DNA of 42,170 bases from Rhodobacteraceae bacterium WD3A24 (GCA_002967695.1 PUHN01000031.1:1-42170); one strand, 5' to 3'. Positions 24,921 through 33,062 are shown, numbered from the stretch's first letter. Notes: generated from the sequence alone by a model not told the origin. A program made the numbers and translations.

Positions 24921-27364
24921 GACGACACCCCGCGCATGAGGGCGTCCGGCCCACCCGGCGTGGTGCGCCGGGGCGCGGGCTCCGCCTCCAGCGGGCGCAG
25001 ATGCGCCATCCCGCCCTCCGGCATGCCCGGCGCGCCGCGATCGTCGGGCACCGTTCCATCGGCATAATCGGCGAACTCCTGTCCGAAGGCCAGCAGATGC
25101 ACCGGCTGGTCCTGGGCGAGCACGTCCTCGGCGTCGCGCTCCTTCAGCCGGCGGCGGCGCGCCGGCTCGCGCAGCAGCGTGCGCATGGTGTGCCACATGC
25201 TGGTCAGCCCCAGCCAGGCGACATAGGCCATGCCGGCGGTCAGCGGCTTGGGGCGGTTGCGGCTCTTGCGGATCGTCTCCCAGTTGGCGCTGTCGCCGAA
25301 TATCAGGTGTGCCACAGTTTCGCGCACGCGCATGTCCTGTTCGGGATGATAGCGCGTGCCCAGCACGATCCCGCCCCGGCCCGGCATGACCTTGAGTATC
25401 TCTAGAAGCACCGGGTTCTCCAGCTGCGGCGCCTGTTCGAAGATCGGGATGATCCAGATCATGCCGCCTTCCTCCAGCTCCGACAGCTCGCGCGGGGACC
25501 GGCCCGGGGCGGGCTGGAGGGCGACGCGGCACCCGCCGGTGGAGGCGTCGAGGATGACGGCATTGACCGATTTCTCACCCTTCTCGCCCCAGTAGACCTG
25601 TGCGGGCACCTCCATTTCGACGCGCGGCACGCTGCGACGCTGCTGGCGCTCGGCGACGGAAGCGATCGCTGCGCCCATCAGAAGGAAATTGAACACCGCC
25701 CAGCCGCCGACGACGAGCAGGATGTTGTGATCGCCCGGATAAAGCGCCCAGCGGATGCCCAGCGCGGCGATCCCGGCGCCGAGCAGGCCGAAGGTGATCA
25801 GCAGCGGCCCGTAGATGGGCGAGAGGAAATCCTCGGCCAGAACCTCGTCCTTGGCGGTCACCTTGAACGACGCCCCGCGCGGCTTGAGCATCGTGCGAAT
25901 GATCGCGGTGAACAAATACGGCGCCTGCGCGGACTCGTAGATTTCCGAGATCAGCGGCCAGCGCACCCGCGCGAAGGTCGCGTTCTGGACCATGAAGCTG
26001 ATCAGCATGTAGCTGGTCATGTAGACGGCCACCTCCTCGATGGTGGCCACGAATATCTCCAGCCCGAAGAAGAGATAGAGCAGCGGCGCCAGCAGAAAGG
26101 TCATCCGCACCACGGGAAACAGCCAGAACCCCATCGAATTGATGTAGCACAGCCGTTGCGTGATGCTCAGACCCGAACGGAACAGCGGGTTCTTGAGCAT
26201 GAGCATCTGCATCATCCCCGCCGCCCAGCGCCCGCGCTGCTGGATGAAGCTGGCGAAGGTCTCGGGCTGCAGGCCCGCGATCATCGCGTGATCGACATAA
26301 AGACTCTTCCAGCCGCGGGCGTGGATGTCGAGCGCGGTCTCTGCATCCTCGGTGATGGTCTCGCCCGAAAAGCCGCCGGCCTCGTCGAGTGCCCGCCGCC
26401 GGATCACCGCCGCCGAGCCGCAGAAGAAGGCCCCGCCCCAGCGATCCAGCCCGCGATGGATCTTGTGATAGAACATCTCGTTCTCGGGCGGGCAGAGGCC
26501 GTGCAGCCCCACATTGCGCTCGATCGGATCGCGGTTGATGAAGAAATGCGGCGTCTGGACGAGGAAAAGATCGGGATCCTCGACGAAGAAGCCCACCGTC
26601 CGGGCGAGGAAATCGCGGGCGGGCACGTGATCGGCGTCAAAGACGACGACCAGCTCGCCGTCGAGCTTTTCCAGCGCCGCGCTCATGTTGCCGGCCTTGG
26701 CGTGCTCGTTGCGCGCGCGGGTCGAATAGGTCACGCCGAGGTCATTGCAGAGCTGCTGGAGCTCGCGCCGGCGCCGGCGCGCCGCCTCGGCCTTGGCGGG
26801 ATCGGCGTCATTGCAGCGCTCGTCGGTCCCGCCGTCGTCGCACAGCACCACGTTGCGCTTGTTGGGCGGGTAATACATGTTCTTCGCCGCCGATAGCGTG
26901 ACCGAGAGCATCTCGACCGGCTCGTTGTAGGAGGGCACGAGAACATCGACCGTCGGCAGATCGCGCGCCTCGACCCGGGGCGGCAGGGCGCGCTTGATCG
27001 GATCGGCGGTGATGAAGGAGGAGAGGAAGAACACCGCTATGGCATAGGTTTCCACCGCGAACAGCCCCGCCGCCGCGGCGAAGGAAAGCGGATCGTCCAG
27101 CTCGGGCAGCGTGTTCAGCAGCCGCCACATCCAGTAACGCAGCACAATCACGCTGGCGATGGCCAACAGCACGAACCGCGAGAGCATGCGTTCGGCAAAG
27201 GGCTTGAGCGCGGCGACCATCAGCACCGCGAAGGCGCCGAGAACGCCCTGAACGGTATTCGAGGTCGGGGTGCTGGCGAGCACGACGATCGGTATCAGCA
27301 GCACGACCCAAAGCGCGAGGGTCGCCGCGCCCCGGCCGGTCATGTGTGAAGTGCCGATCCTCAT
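24917..27364 (-). CDS. bcsA: Cellulose synthase catalytic subunit (UDP-forming) with PilZ domain
   Basis: An 815-residue inner-membrane glycosyltransferase that polymerises UDP-glucose into cellulose and moves the chain out. About eight transmembrane helices flank a GT2 domain with PSYNEP (about 144), DDGG, DADH (about 242), TEDAE (about 336) and QQRGRW (about 372-377), which are the D, DxD, TED and QxxRW motifs of processive synthases. Residues around 576 (RRSVPR) and DASTGG downstream form the PilZ c-di-GMP site (RxxxR and DxSxxG), both intact. Synthesis should therefore be switched on by c-di-GMP. The ATG at 27364 follows bcsN by 17 bp with GGGATGGGG upstream. Confidence 0.95.
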   Translation of the reverse strand: MRIGTSHMTGRGAATLALWVVLLIPIVVLASTPTSNTVQGVLGAFAVLMVAALKPFAERMLSRFVLLAIASVIVLRYWMWRLLNTLPELDDPLSFAAAAGLFAVETYAIAVFFLSSFITADPIKRALPPRVEARDLPTVDVLVPSYNEPVEMLSVTLSAAKNMYYPPNKRNVVLCDDGGTDERCNDADPAKAEAARRRRRELQQLCNDLGVTYSTRARNEHAKAGNMSAALEKLDGELVVVFDADHVPARDFLARTVGFFVEDPDLFLVQTPHFFINRDPIERNVGLHGLCPPENEMFYHKIHRGLDRWGGAFFCGSAAVIRRRALDEAGGFSGETITEDAETALDIHARGWKSLYVDHAMIAGLQPETFASFIQQRGRWAAGMMQMLMLKNPLFRSGLSITQRLCYINSMGFWLFPVVRMTFLLAPLLYLFFGLEIFVATIEEVAVYMTSYMLISFMVQNATFARVRWPLISEIYESAQAPYLFTAIIRTMLKPRGASFKVTAKDEVLAEDFLSPIYGPLLITFGLLGAGIAALGIRWALYPGDHNILLVVGGWAVFNFLLMGAAIASVAERQQRRSVPRVEMEVPAQVYWGEKGEKSVNAVILDASTGGCRVALQPAPGRSPRELSELEEGGMIWIIPIFEQAPQLENPVLLEILKVMPGRGGIVLGTRYHPEQDMRVRETVAHLIFGDSANWETIRKSRNRPKPLTAGMAYVAWLGLTSMWHTMRTLLREPARRRRLKERDAEDVLAQDQPVHLLAFGQEFADYADGTVPDDRGAPGMPEGGMAHLRPLEAEPAPRRTTPGGPDALMRGVSS

Positions 27365-27381
27365 TACGCCCCATCCCTGTT

Positions 27382-28050
27382 TCAGCGCGTCCGTTCTGCC
27401 GTCCCTTGTGGTGCAGCATGCGGCGACAATGTGTAGAAACTTGGGTTTCTTGGATCGCCTCCGGAAACGGGGGCGGCGGCCAGCCGCCGCCCGCTGATCG
27501 GCTCCATCGCGTCCTGTGTCGTGCCCTGAACACAGTTGCGCAGCATCACGTCGAGCGCGCCGGCCCCCTCCGGCAGCGGGCGCGCCGCCTGGGTGATGCG
27601 GCGCAAAACCAGCACGCAAAGGGTATCGACGCCCACGCGCCGCTCGGCATAGAAATACGGGCCCAAATCATCCTCGCCTGTCTGAAGCGCGCTGTCGTCA
27701 ATCTCCGAGAAGGGCGGCGGAGGCCCGTCCATCCGCGCGAGGAATTCCTCGAGCTGGAACGTGTTGACATTGATCGCCTGCGACGTCTGGGCACGCACGA
27801 CCAGCATGTTGTCGCCGGGGACCGTCGTGAAATTGGGCAGGGCGATGCGTTGCTCGACCGCGCCGCCCAGACGCCGCTGGAGCATCAGCAGCGCCTCCGG
27901 CGCAAGGACATAGGCGCGCGACACCGGCGCCATGCGGAATTGCGAGGTGTCTTCGAGCACGTCGATGTCGCGGGTGGTGTTGAAGGCGCCGTTCAGGCAC
28001 CCTCCCAGCATGAGCACTGCCGCCACGGGCAAGGCGCGTCGCCCGATCAT
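27382..28050 (-). CDS. bcsN: Cellulose biosynthesis lipoprotein BcsN
   Basis: A 222-residue predicted lipoprotein, the first gene of the cellulose operon. MIGRRALPVAAVLMLGGC ends in a clear lipobox with acylated Cys18, so it should sit in the envelope. The mature part contains GGAVEQRIALPNFTTVPGDN, matching the core of BcsN proteins of alphaproteobacteria, whose molecular role is not settled. The start at 28050 gives the best lipoprotein signal. An in-frame ATG at 28125 has stronger purine runs upstream and would give a 25-residue extension, so the start is not certain. It lies 17 bp upstream of bcsA. Confidence 0.75.
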   Translation of the reverse strand: MIGRRALPVAAVLMLGGCLNGAFNTTRDIDVLEDTSQFRMAPVSRAYVLAPEALLMLQRRLGGAVEQRIALPNFTTVPGDNMLVVRAQTSQAINVNTFQLEEFLARMDGPPPPFSEIDDSALQTGEDDLGPYFYAERRVGVDTLCVLVLRRITQAARPLPEGAGALDVMLRNCVQGTTQDAMEPISGRRLAAAPVSGGDPRNPSFYTLSPHAAPQGTAERTR

Positions 28051-28267
28051 GGCCGCTATCGCCCCGACACGGCCTGCCCCGTCGGGATCGGCCGCGCCGA
28101 TCCCTGCCCTGCTCAAGCATTTCATCGCGCCTGCCCCGCTCCTCGATCGCCCGCCCGGAGGCGTCTGCCGGCGGGTCCGTGCCGCCCGCGCGTCATCCGC
28201 CACCGTCCCGGCAACGGCCACGATCGATATTTCTTGCCTTGCTGCACTCGATTTATTGTTTCCGCTA

Positions 28268-28296
28268 AGGATATGGTTCCGTTGACGAAAAAGCAA
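28268..28296 (-). promoter_or_regulatory. Candidate promoter of the cellulose operon
   Basis: Read on the - strand, TTGCTT (28296-28291) and TATCCT (28273-28268) are separated by exactly 17 bp, in the most A/T-rich part of the intergenic region. The matches to sigma-70 consensus are 3 of 6 and 4 of 6. The leader to the chosen bcsN start would be about 210 nt, which leaves room for post-transcriptional control. Confidence 0.4.
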
Positions 28297-28578
28297 TCCA
28301 CATCGCCGCCGCTCCGGCCCGGTCGGCAACGCCCCCGGGACGGCCACAACCGGAGGGGTTAGATAATTGAAATCGCGTCTGTTTTTTCGGCCCCAGTGGC
28401 CGTCGCCCGGCTGCCATGGGGCATGCCTTCCTTGCCGAGGCCCGGCGCCCTAGCCTCTGCCGCAGGGCCAGCTACAATATATGGCACCCCGCTGCCCGGC
28501 GATCGGGCCCCCGGAAAGGCCCGCAGCCGCGATTTCGCACCGATCTGTTGCATTTTCCCAACACAAAGCGCCGCCCCG

Positions 28579-28592
28579 TTGATCCAAATCAA
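28579..28592 (+). promoter_or_regulatory. Perfect FNR-type binding site
   Basis: TTGATCCAAATCAA exactly matches the FNR/FnrL consensus TTGAT-N4-ATCAA and is fully symmetrical. It lies about 90 bp upstream of the exported-protein gene at 28682. Class II activation at -41.5 would put the transcription start near 28627; the expected -10 region there is poor, so activation from another position or repression is possible. Confidence 0.65.
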
Positions 28593-28681
28593 GGCGGGTG
28601 CGATGCTTGCGAGGCTTCCCTCACAGTGATCGGGCGCCGGATCGCCGCGCCCGCCCCTCTGTCGCAGCAAGAGAGTATCCC

Positions 28682-30526
28682 ATGGCACTCCGAGTTTTCC
28701 AGCGTCCGTACCGAGCCGCCACCTCCGTGCTTGGCATCGCGCTTCTCTCTGGCATCGCCGCACAAGCCCAGACGGACGGGGCGTCGCAGGCCGTGCTCGA
28801 CGGGCTGATGCAGGTCGATCCCCCCGAAGGCTGGCGTATCGTCATCGACCGCGAGGAACGCCTCAACATGCGCACCTCGGGTTACGAGGCGGTGCTCGAC
28901 ATCTACACCGGCGCCGCGGGCCGCGAAGCCGCCGCGGTGGACGCCGTGTTTGAGGCGGCGCCACAGGAAAGCGATGGTAGTTTCCTGGGCCAGCCCGCAC
29001 GCGTCTATCGCGGGGCGGCGGCCTTCACCGCCGTGATGGAGGGGACGCGGCAGGTGCGCGGGCAGGACACGGTCTATGTTCTCGACGACTGCCTGCCCGG
29101 CCCCAGCCCCATCGTGGCGCATTTCTCCGCCGCGCCGGGCTGGCTGGAAGAAAATGGCCTTGACGCGGTTCTCGCCGGCATGGACCTCGCCCTGCCCGAG
29201 ACGGCCGTGCCCTGCCCCGAGCCTATCCGCGCCGGCGCGCAGTGGGAGCTGGGCGGGATGGCCGCCTTCACCGTGCCCGAGGGGATGGAGATCACCCGCT
29301 CACGCAGTTCGGCGACGCTGCGACCGGACGGGGGCGGACGGCCCAGCCTGACGATCAGTTCCGATCCGGCCGCCTTCGAGACGGCGTTTCGTCCGCTTGA
29401 CCGTTTCGGCAACGGCTTCGACGGGGTGCCCGAATTGCGCGAGACCGCCACACTCGGCCACGACGCGCTGCTGTTCGCCGGGCGCGGCGGGTATGAGGAC
29501 ACCCGCTGGACGCGCCATGTCGCCGTGCTCGACCGGTGTCTGGAAGACGCGCAACCCGTCATGGTGGACATGCGCGCCGATGACGACTGGATCGCGACGC
29601 GCGGCGGCTTCGACGCGTTGCTCGACAATGTCTGGCTCTATCTCCCCGACGACGCCGCCCCCTGCCCACCCGAAACGCATGCAGGTCTGAGCGCCGCCGT
29701 GGGGGCCGAACCGGCTGACGGCGCACCCGAAGCCGAACCGGCCGACGACGCACCCGCGGCCGAACCGGCCGACGACGCACCCGCGGCCAAACCGGCCGAC
29801 GACGCACCCGCGACTGAGCCCGCAGCGCCCAATCCGCCGGCGCCCGAAGCCGCCGCACCCGATGCCGCACCGTCCGACCCCGCCACACCCGCTCCGGATG
29901 CGCCGGGGACCCGGCCGGACGTGCCGGCGACGCCCCCCGCACCAAGGGCGCCCGAGGCCGACGCCGCCAAGCCACCGGCCGCCGCGCAGCCCGGCCCCGA
30001 CAGCCAGGACGCCGACCTCCAGCGCAGCTATTGGGAAGCCATCCGCTCCTCCAACGACCCGAGCGACTACGCCGCCTATCTCAGCCGCTGGCCGAACGGG
30101 CTTTACGCGGATCTGGCGCGCAACAATCTCCAACGGCTCGGCGCGGCCGCGCCGCCGGCGGCGCCCGGCGCACTCGACCCCCACGGGCCCGACGGGCGCG
30201 CGATCATCGCGCGAGCGCGCGAGACCGTCGCCCGCGTGATCGGTCAGCCCGTCGAATTCGATATCGAGGTGCTGCGCGCCGGCGGGGGCTGGGCCTATCT
30301 GCAGGCCACGCCGCGTCAGCCCGACGGCCATGCCATTGAGTGGATGAACACCCCCTTCGCCCAGGACTGGCAGGCCGACATGATGAGCGATGTCGTCATG
30401 GTCCTGCTGCGCGAGGCCGGCGACGTCTGGCAGGTGCAGGATTACGTGATCGGACCGACCGACGTGTACTGGTTTGGCTGGATGGAGCGTCACGCCCTGC
30501 CCCAGACGCTGTTCATGGCGCCCTGA
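28682..30526 (+). CDS. Exported protein with duplicated N-terminal domain, 9-residue tandem repeat and Pro/Ala-rich linker
   Basis: A 614-residue protein of unknown function. A signal peptide (about 1-30, ending IAAQAQ) is followed by two related domains, about residues 45-180 and 190-330. Each closes with a similar pattern: VLDxCL, a Trp, GxDAxL, then LP and AxPCP, with Cys137/Cys178 and Cys286/Cys328 possibly forming equivalent disulfides. Residues 342-377 are four copies of AEPADDAPA, and the linker to about 440 is Pro/Ala-rich. Residues 449-485 (YWEAIRSSNDPSDYAAYLSR and following WPNG) resemble a short module seen in bacterial caspase-like and other periplasmic proteins. A conserved-looking C-terminal domain follows (500-614). 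It sits behind a perfect FNR-type box. Confidence 0.75.
   Translation: MALRVFQRPYRAATSVLGIALLSGIAAQAQTDGASQAVLDGLMQVDPPEGWRIVIDREERLNMRTSGYEAVLDIYTGAAGREAAAVDAVFEAAPQESDGSFLGQPARVYRGAAAFTAVMEGTRQVRGQDTVYVLDDCLPGPSPIVAHFSAAPGWLEENGLDAVLAGMDLALPETAVPCPEPIRAGAQWELGGMAAFTVPEGMEITRSRSSATLRPDGGGRPSLTISSDPAAFETAFRPLDRFGNGFDGVPELRETATLGHDALLFAGRGGYEDTRWTRHVAVLDRCLEDAQPVMVDMRADDDWIATRGGFDALLDNVWLYLPDDAAPCPPETHAGLSAAVGAEPADGAPEAEPADDAPAAEPADDAPAAKPADDAPATEPAAPNPPAPEAAAPDAAPSDPATPAPDAPGTRPDVPATPPAPRAPEADAAKPPAAAQPGPDSQDADLQRSYWEAIRSSNDPSDYAAYLSRWPNGLYADLARNNLQRLGAAAPPAAPGALDPHGPDGRAIIARARETVARVIGQPVEFDIEVLRAGGGWAYLQATPRQPDGHAIEWMNTPFAQDWQADMMSDVVMVLLREAGDVWQVQDYVIGPTDVYWFGWMERHALPQTLFMAP
29705..29812 (+). 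repeat. Four tandem 27-bp repeats inside a coding region
   Basis: Four head-to-tail 27-bp units encode AEPADGAPE, AEPADDAPA, AEPADDAPA and AKPADDAPA, followed by a partial TEPA unit. The second and third copies are nearly identical in DNA as well as protein, so copy number could vary by replication slippage. Unit length is a multiple of three, which keeps the frame. Confidence 0.85.
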
Positions 30527-30633
30527 GGCGCCGGGCGGCGCGGCGCAGCGCTCGCGCTTGATTCCGGGCGATGCGGGGGATATCTGTCGCCGCTGCCGCG
30601 CGGCATGGCGGCGCATCAGGCCCGGAGGCACCC

Positions 30634-30861
30634 ATGGGGATCGACAAGGAAAGCGACATCTCGGCCAATCTGCAGATCGGCCCCACGACGCTGGGCATGG
30701 TCAGGTTGTATATCGAGGCCGAGGGCATGGAACTGCCGCTCGATTTTGACCCCGACGAGGCCGACGAAATCGCGGCGGAACTGAAAGGCGCGGCCGAGCG
30801 GGCGCGGGGGATGGCCGCGCCGGAGGCAGGCCGCAAGAAAAAGCCTAAGACGAAGCGATAG
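30634..30861 (+). CDS. Small conserved protein (DUF6324-like)
   Basis: A 75-residue soluble protein beginning MGIDKESDISANLQIGPTTL and containing the segment VRLYIEAEGMELPLDFDPDE. I associate this sequence with the DUF6324 family found in Rhodobacterales; no function is known. The acidic middle is followed by a Lys/Arg-rich tail (GRKKKPKTKR). GGAGG at 30624-30628 lies 5 nt before the ATG, which makes this a credible small gene. Its 3' end overlaps the convergent mmcB gene by 17 bp. Confidence 0.75.
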   Translation: MGIDKESDISANLQIGPTTLGMVRLYIEAEGMELPLDFDPDEADEIAAELKGAAERARGMAAPEAGRKKKPKTKR

Positions 30862-31333
30862 CCCTGACGCCCGGATCGCGCTGCGCCTGCAGCCGCAGCG
30901 CGGCATGGACGGCGAAACGGTGCGTCAGCGCCCTGCGGCGCGGCGCGGCAAGGCGCGCCTCGGCCCCCATGCGCAGGATTTCCGCGCCGAAATCATCGGC
31001 AACGATCAGCCCCGTCTCGTCGGGCAGCAGCTCTTGCGGGAAATCGGCGCCCACGGCCCAGAAAAAGCGGTCGCACCATTCGAGATAGCCCGGCCATTTG
31101 CGGTCGGAGACGTAGTCCGCCCGGCTCGATTTGCATTCGATCACCCAGATTTCGCCCTTGGGCCCCAGCGCCATCACATCCACGCGCAGCCCCGGCGTGG
31201 GCACCAGCTCCTCGACGGTGGCAAAGCCGTGGCTGCGAAGATGCCGCGCCACACCGCGCGCAAGCCGCTGGCCGGGAGCCTGCGCGGCGGTGTCGCCGCC
31301 GGGCACAAGCAGTTCGTGGCGGTCGCCGGGCAT
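30845..31333 (-). CDS. mmcB: MmcB-family DNA repair nuclease
   Basis: A 162-residue protein of the MmcB family (DUF2308), a PD-(D/E)XK-type nuclease first linked to DNA damage response in Caulobacter. The active-site pattern is visible as VDVMALG (Asp52) and VIECKSSRADY (Glu66 and Lys68). A family-typical DRKWPGYLEWCDRFFWAV segment follows. The ATG at 31333 gives the usual length; an upstream ATG at 31387 is possible. No strong ribosome site is visible before either. It ends overlapping the convergent DUF6324-like gene. Confidence 0.85.
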   Translation of the reverse strand: MPGDRHELLVPGGDTAAQAPGQRLARGVARHLRSHGFATVEELVPTPGLRVDVMALGPKGEIWVIECKSSRADYVSDRKWPGYLEWCDRFFWAVGADFPQELLPDETGLIVADDFGAEILRMGAEARLAAPRRRALTHRFAVHAALRLQAQRDPGVRAIASS

Positions 31334-31642
31334 GGGCAAGGTTATGACCACGAGGCGGATGTCACGCAACCCTTGCGAGGCGCGCATGGGCGGCCTATGT
31401 CTGTGGCAGGCGGGTTCTGCTCTTCGCGTGTGAAGCCTATTTCCAGTGGCCGATACCCATTTCCGAGGGAGCTGGCTCTGTCGGGGTCGTGGCCTCGTTA
31501 CCCGGCGCCCACCTGAACTTTCAGGCTCTCGGGAAATCTCCGCTTCCACGGTCGCTGCGGGCCCGCCGCCTTACCCGCCCCCGCAGCACGGGCGCGGCCC
31601 CGGCGATACCGGAACACGGCGCACGCGCAGCGGCGGGCAGGC
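31334..31642. other. Non-coding gap with a possible structured RNA
   Basis: No gene is supported in this 309-bp gap. Positions 31459-31537 can fold into a long hairpin: ATTTCC, GAG and AGC (31459-31467 and 31470-31472) pair with GCT, CTC and GGAAAT (31525-31537) with small bulges. An inner CCTGA-ACTT-TCAGG hairpin (31512-31525) sits next to the base. I found no match to tmRNA, SRP RNA, RNase P RNA or a known riboswitch that I could defend. It could be a small RNA, a leader of mmcB, or chance in GC-rich DNA. Confidence 0.25.
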
Positions 31643-31981
31643 TCACTTCCGGCGCGGATCGCCCCATGCATCGTCGTCGGACACCTTCACCGGCACCGTC
31701 AGCGCCTGCCAGGCGTCGTGCGCGGCCTGCGGCAGGCTCTTGCCGCCGCCGCCGTTCTCGGGCTCGGCCATGCGCATCACCGCGATGCCGAACTGCACGC
31801 CGGCAAAGACGATCCCGTTGAAGAAGAACAGCAGGAACAGCGCCAGCAGCCCGTCGGACGAGGCAAAGACGAGATGGCGCAGATTGGCCACATTGAGCCC
31901 CAGCAGAAGCGCCACGAAAACCGCGGCGATGCCAAAGCCGATGGCCACCTGCCGGATATAAAGCCGCACGAGTTCGGGCAT
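31643..31981 (-). CDS. Small conserved membrane protein
   Basis: A 112-residue protein with two predicted transmembrane helices (IGFGIAAVFVALLLGLNVAN and a longer one around LLALFLLFFFNGIVFAGVQF). It has a short soluble C-terminus ending DDDAWGDPRRK. AAGGGGG lies about 6 nt before the ATG. I recognise it only as a conserved hypothetical protein near nusB; no function can be given. It lies 89 bp downstream of nusB on the same strand and may be the distal gene of the rib-nusB transcript. Confidence 0.7.
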   Translation of the reverse strand: MPELVRLYIRQVAIGFGIAAVFVALLLGLNVANLRHLVFASSDGLLALFLLFFFNGIVFAGVQFGIAVMRMAEPENGGGGKSLPQAAHDAWQALTVPVKVSDDDAWGDPRRK

Positions 31982-32070
31982 AATGCACCCCCTTGCCTGA
32001 TCACAGGCCAAAGATGGGCGCGCGAGGCAGGATTGCAAAGCCCTGGGCGCCGGGGCAAATCCGCGCAGGC

Positions 32071-32538
32071 TCAGAAGTCCTCGGGCCGTGCCTGATGGGC
32101 CATGTGGTCGAGCACGGCATTGACGAAACGTGCCTCGCGCCCCTCGGGGAAAAAGGCCTTGGCGATCTCGACGAATTCGTTGATGACCACCCGCGGCGGC
32201 GTGCCGGGCTGGAGCAGCTCGGCCCCCGCCGCCCGGAACAGCGCGCGCAGAGTGGGATCGAGCCGGGCGATGGGCCATTTCACCACCAGCGCCTGGTGAG
32301 TCATCTGGTCGATCTTGGCCTGGCTGTTGACGGCCGCGTCGAGCAGGCTGCGAAACAGCGGGATGTCGGCCTCGGCCATCTCCTCGCCCTCGTGCTGGTC
32401 GGTGCCGATGCGCCAGGTCTCGAATTCGCGGCGCACGGCCTCGGCGCTCTGGTCGCCCACCTCCATCTGAAAGAGCGCCTGCACGGCATAGAGCCGCGCG
32501 GCCGAGCGCATGCGGTTCTTCTCGGCGGTGGTGGTCAT
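32071..32538 (-). CDS. nusB: Transcription antitermination factor NusB
   Basis: A 155-residue, all-helical RNA-binding protein that with NusE (S10) binds boxA of ribosomal RNA operons and prevents premature termination. Family features include RLYAVQALFQMEV near the N-terminus and VVINEFVEIAKAFF in the C-terminal half. The ATG at 32538 overlaps the ribH stop as ATGA (32535-32538). The ribB-ribH-nusB gene order is widespread in alphaproteobacteria and couples riboflavin synthesis genes to nusB. Confidence 0.95.
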   Translation of the reverse strand: MTTTAEKNRMRSAARLYAVQALFQMEVGDQSAEAVRREFETWRIGTDQHEGEEMAEADIPLFRSLLDAAVNSQAKIDQMTHQALVVKWPIARLDPTLRALFRAAGAELLQPGTPPRVVINEFVEIAKAFFPEGREARFVNAVLDHMAHQARPEDF

Positions 32539-33062
32539 GCGCCGCCGGGCTCTTCCGTGCCGCCGGGCTTGAATCCCACGCCCTTGATGCGGCTTCCCCA
32601 ACGGCGCGACAGCGCGACCAGATGCAGCGCCGCCGCCACGGCGCCGCCGCCCTTGTCCTGCCCGTCGGGAGCGGCACGCACCTCGGCCTGGGCGCGGTTT
32701 TCGACCGTGAGAATCCCGTTGCCGATGCAGGCGCCCTGAAGGCCCAGAAGGGTAAGCCCGCGCGAGCTGTCGTTGCAGACGGTCTCGTAATGCGTGGTCT
32801 CGCCGCGGATCACGCAGCCCAGCGCGACGAAGCCGTCATGGTCGGTCTGGCGATGGGCCATGCCGATCGCGGGCGCGATCTCCAGCGCGCCGGGCACCTC
32901 GACCACCTCGAACTCGGCCCCGGCGGCCTCGGCCACCGCCCGCGCGCCGCCGATCAGATCATCGGCGATGTCGCGGTAGAAGGGCGCAACCACCGCCAGC
33001 AACCGGACGGGCCGGTCGAATCCCGGCAGGGCGAGCGTGTCGTCGGAATCGTGTCCGGCCAT
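32535..33062 (-). CDS. ribH: 6,7-dimethyl-8-ribityllumazine synthase
   Basis: A 175-residue enzyme that condenses 5-amino-6-ribitylamino-uracil with dihydroxybutanone phosphate to form lumazine, the penultimate step of riboflavin synthesis. Conserved features are FYRDIADDLIGGA, VPGALEIAPAI, GCVIRGETTHYE with the catalytic histidine, and GNGILTVEN. A C-terminal region (RWGSRIKGVGFKPGGTEEPG) extends past the usual end. It starts 4 bp after the ribB stop and overlaps nusB by 4 nt. The enzyme normally forms pentamers or icosahedra in the cytosol. Confidence 0.95.
   Translation of the reverse strand: MAGHDSDDTLALPGFDRPVRLLAVVAPFYRDIADDLIGGARAVAEAAGAEFEVVEVPGALEIAPAIGMAHRQTDHDGFVALGCVIRGETTHYETVCNDSSRGLTLLGLQGACIGNGILTVENRAQAEVRAAPDGQDKGGGAVAAALHLVALSRRWGSRIKGVGFKPGGTEEPGGA

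Larger units (their letters stand above)
28051..28681. promoter_or_regulatory. Divergent regulatory region between the cellulose operon and an exported-protein gene
   Basis: A 630-bp region without a credible gene. A/T content is raised at about 28220-28300, 28355-28390 and 28470-28480. It contains a candidate - strand promoter (28268-28296) and an FNR-type site (28579-28592), listed separately. GATAAT (28362-28367) and TACAAT (28473-28478) are -10-like words on the + strand without good -35 partners. CGGCC-CCAGT-GGCCG (28388-28402) is an inverted repeat next to a TTTTTT run, but the run is on the wrong side for a terminator in either direction. Confidence 0.4.

Noticed and set aside
28388-28402. 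CGGCC-CCAGT-GGCCG hairpin beside TTTTTT as a terminator
   Set aside because: The T-run precedes the stem on the + strand and appears as A-run after it on the - strand, so it fits a terminator in neither direction.
28450-28478. Promoter with TACAAT at 28473-28478
   Set aside because: No -35-like hexamer is found at 16-18 bp, so it was not called as a separate promoter.
31334-31642. Cobalamin riboswitch on the - strand (a GCCACTG word and a CCTGCC word are present)
   Set aside because: The order and spacing of the conserved B12 boxes do not fit, and mmcB is not a cobalamin gene.
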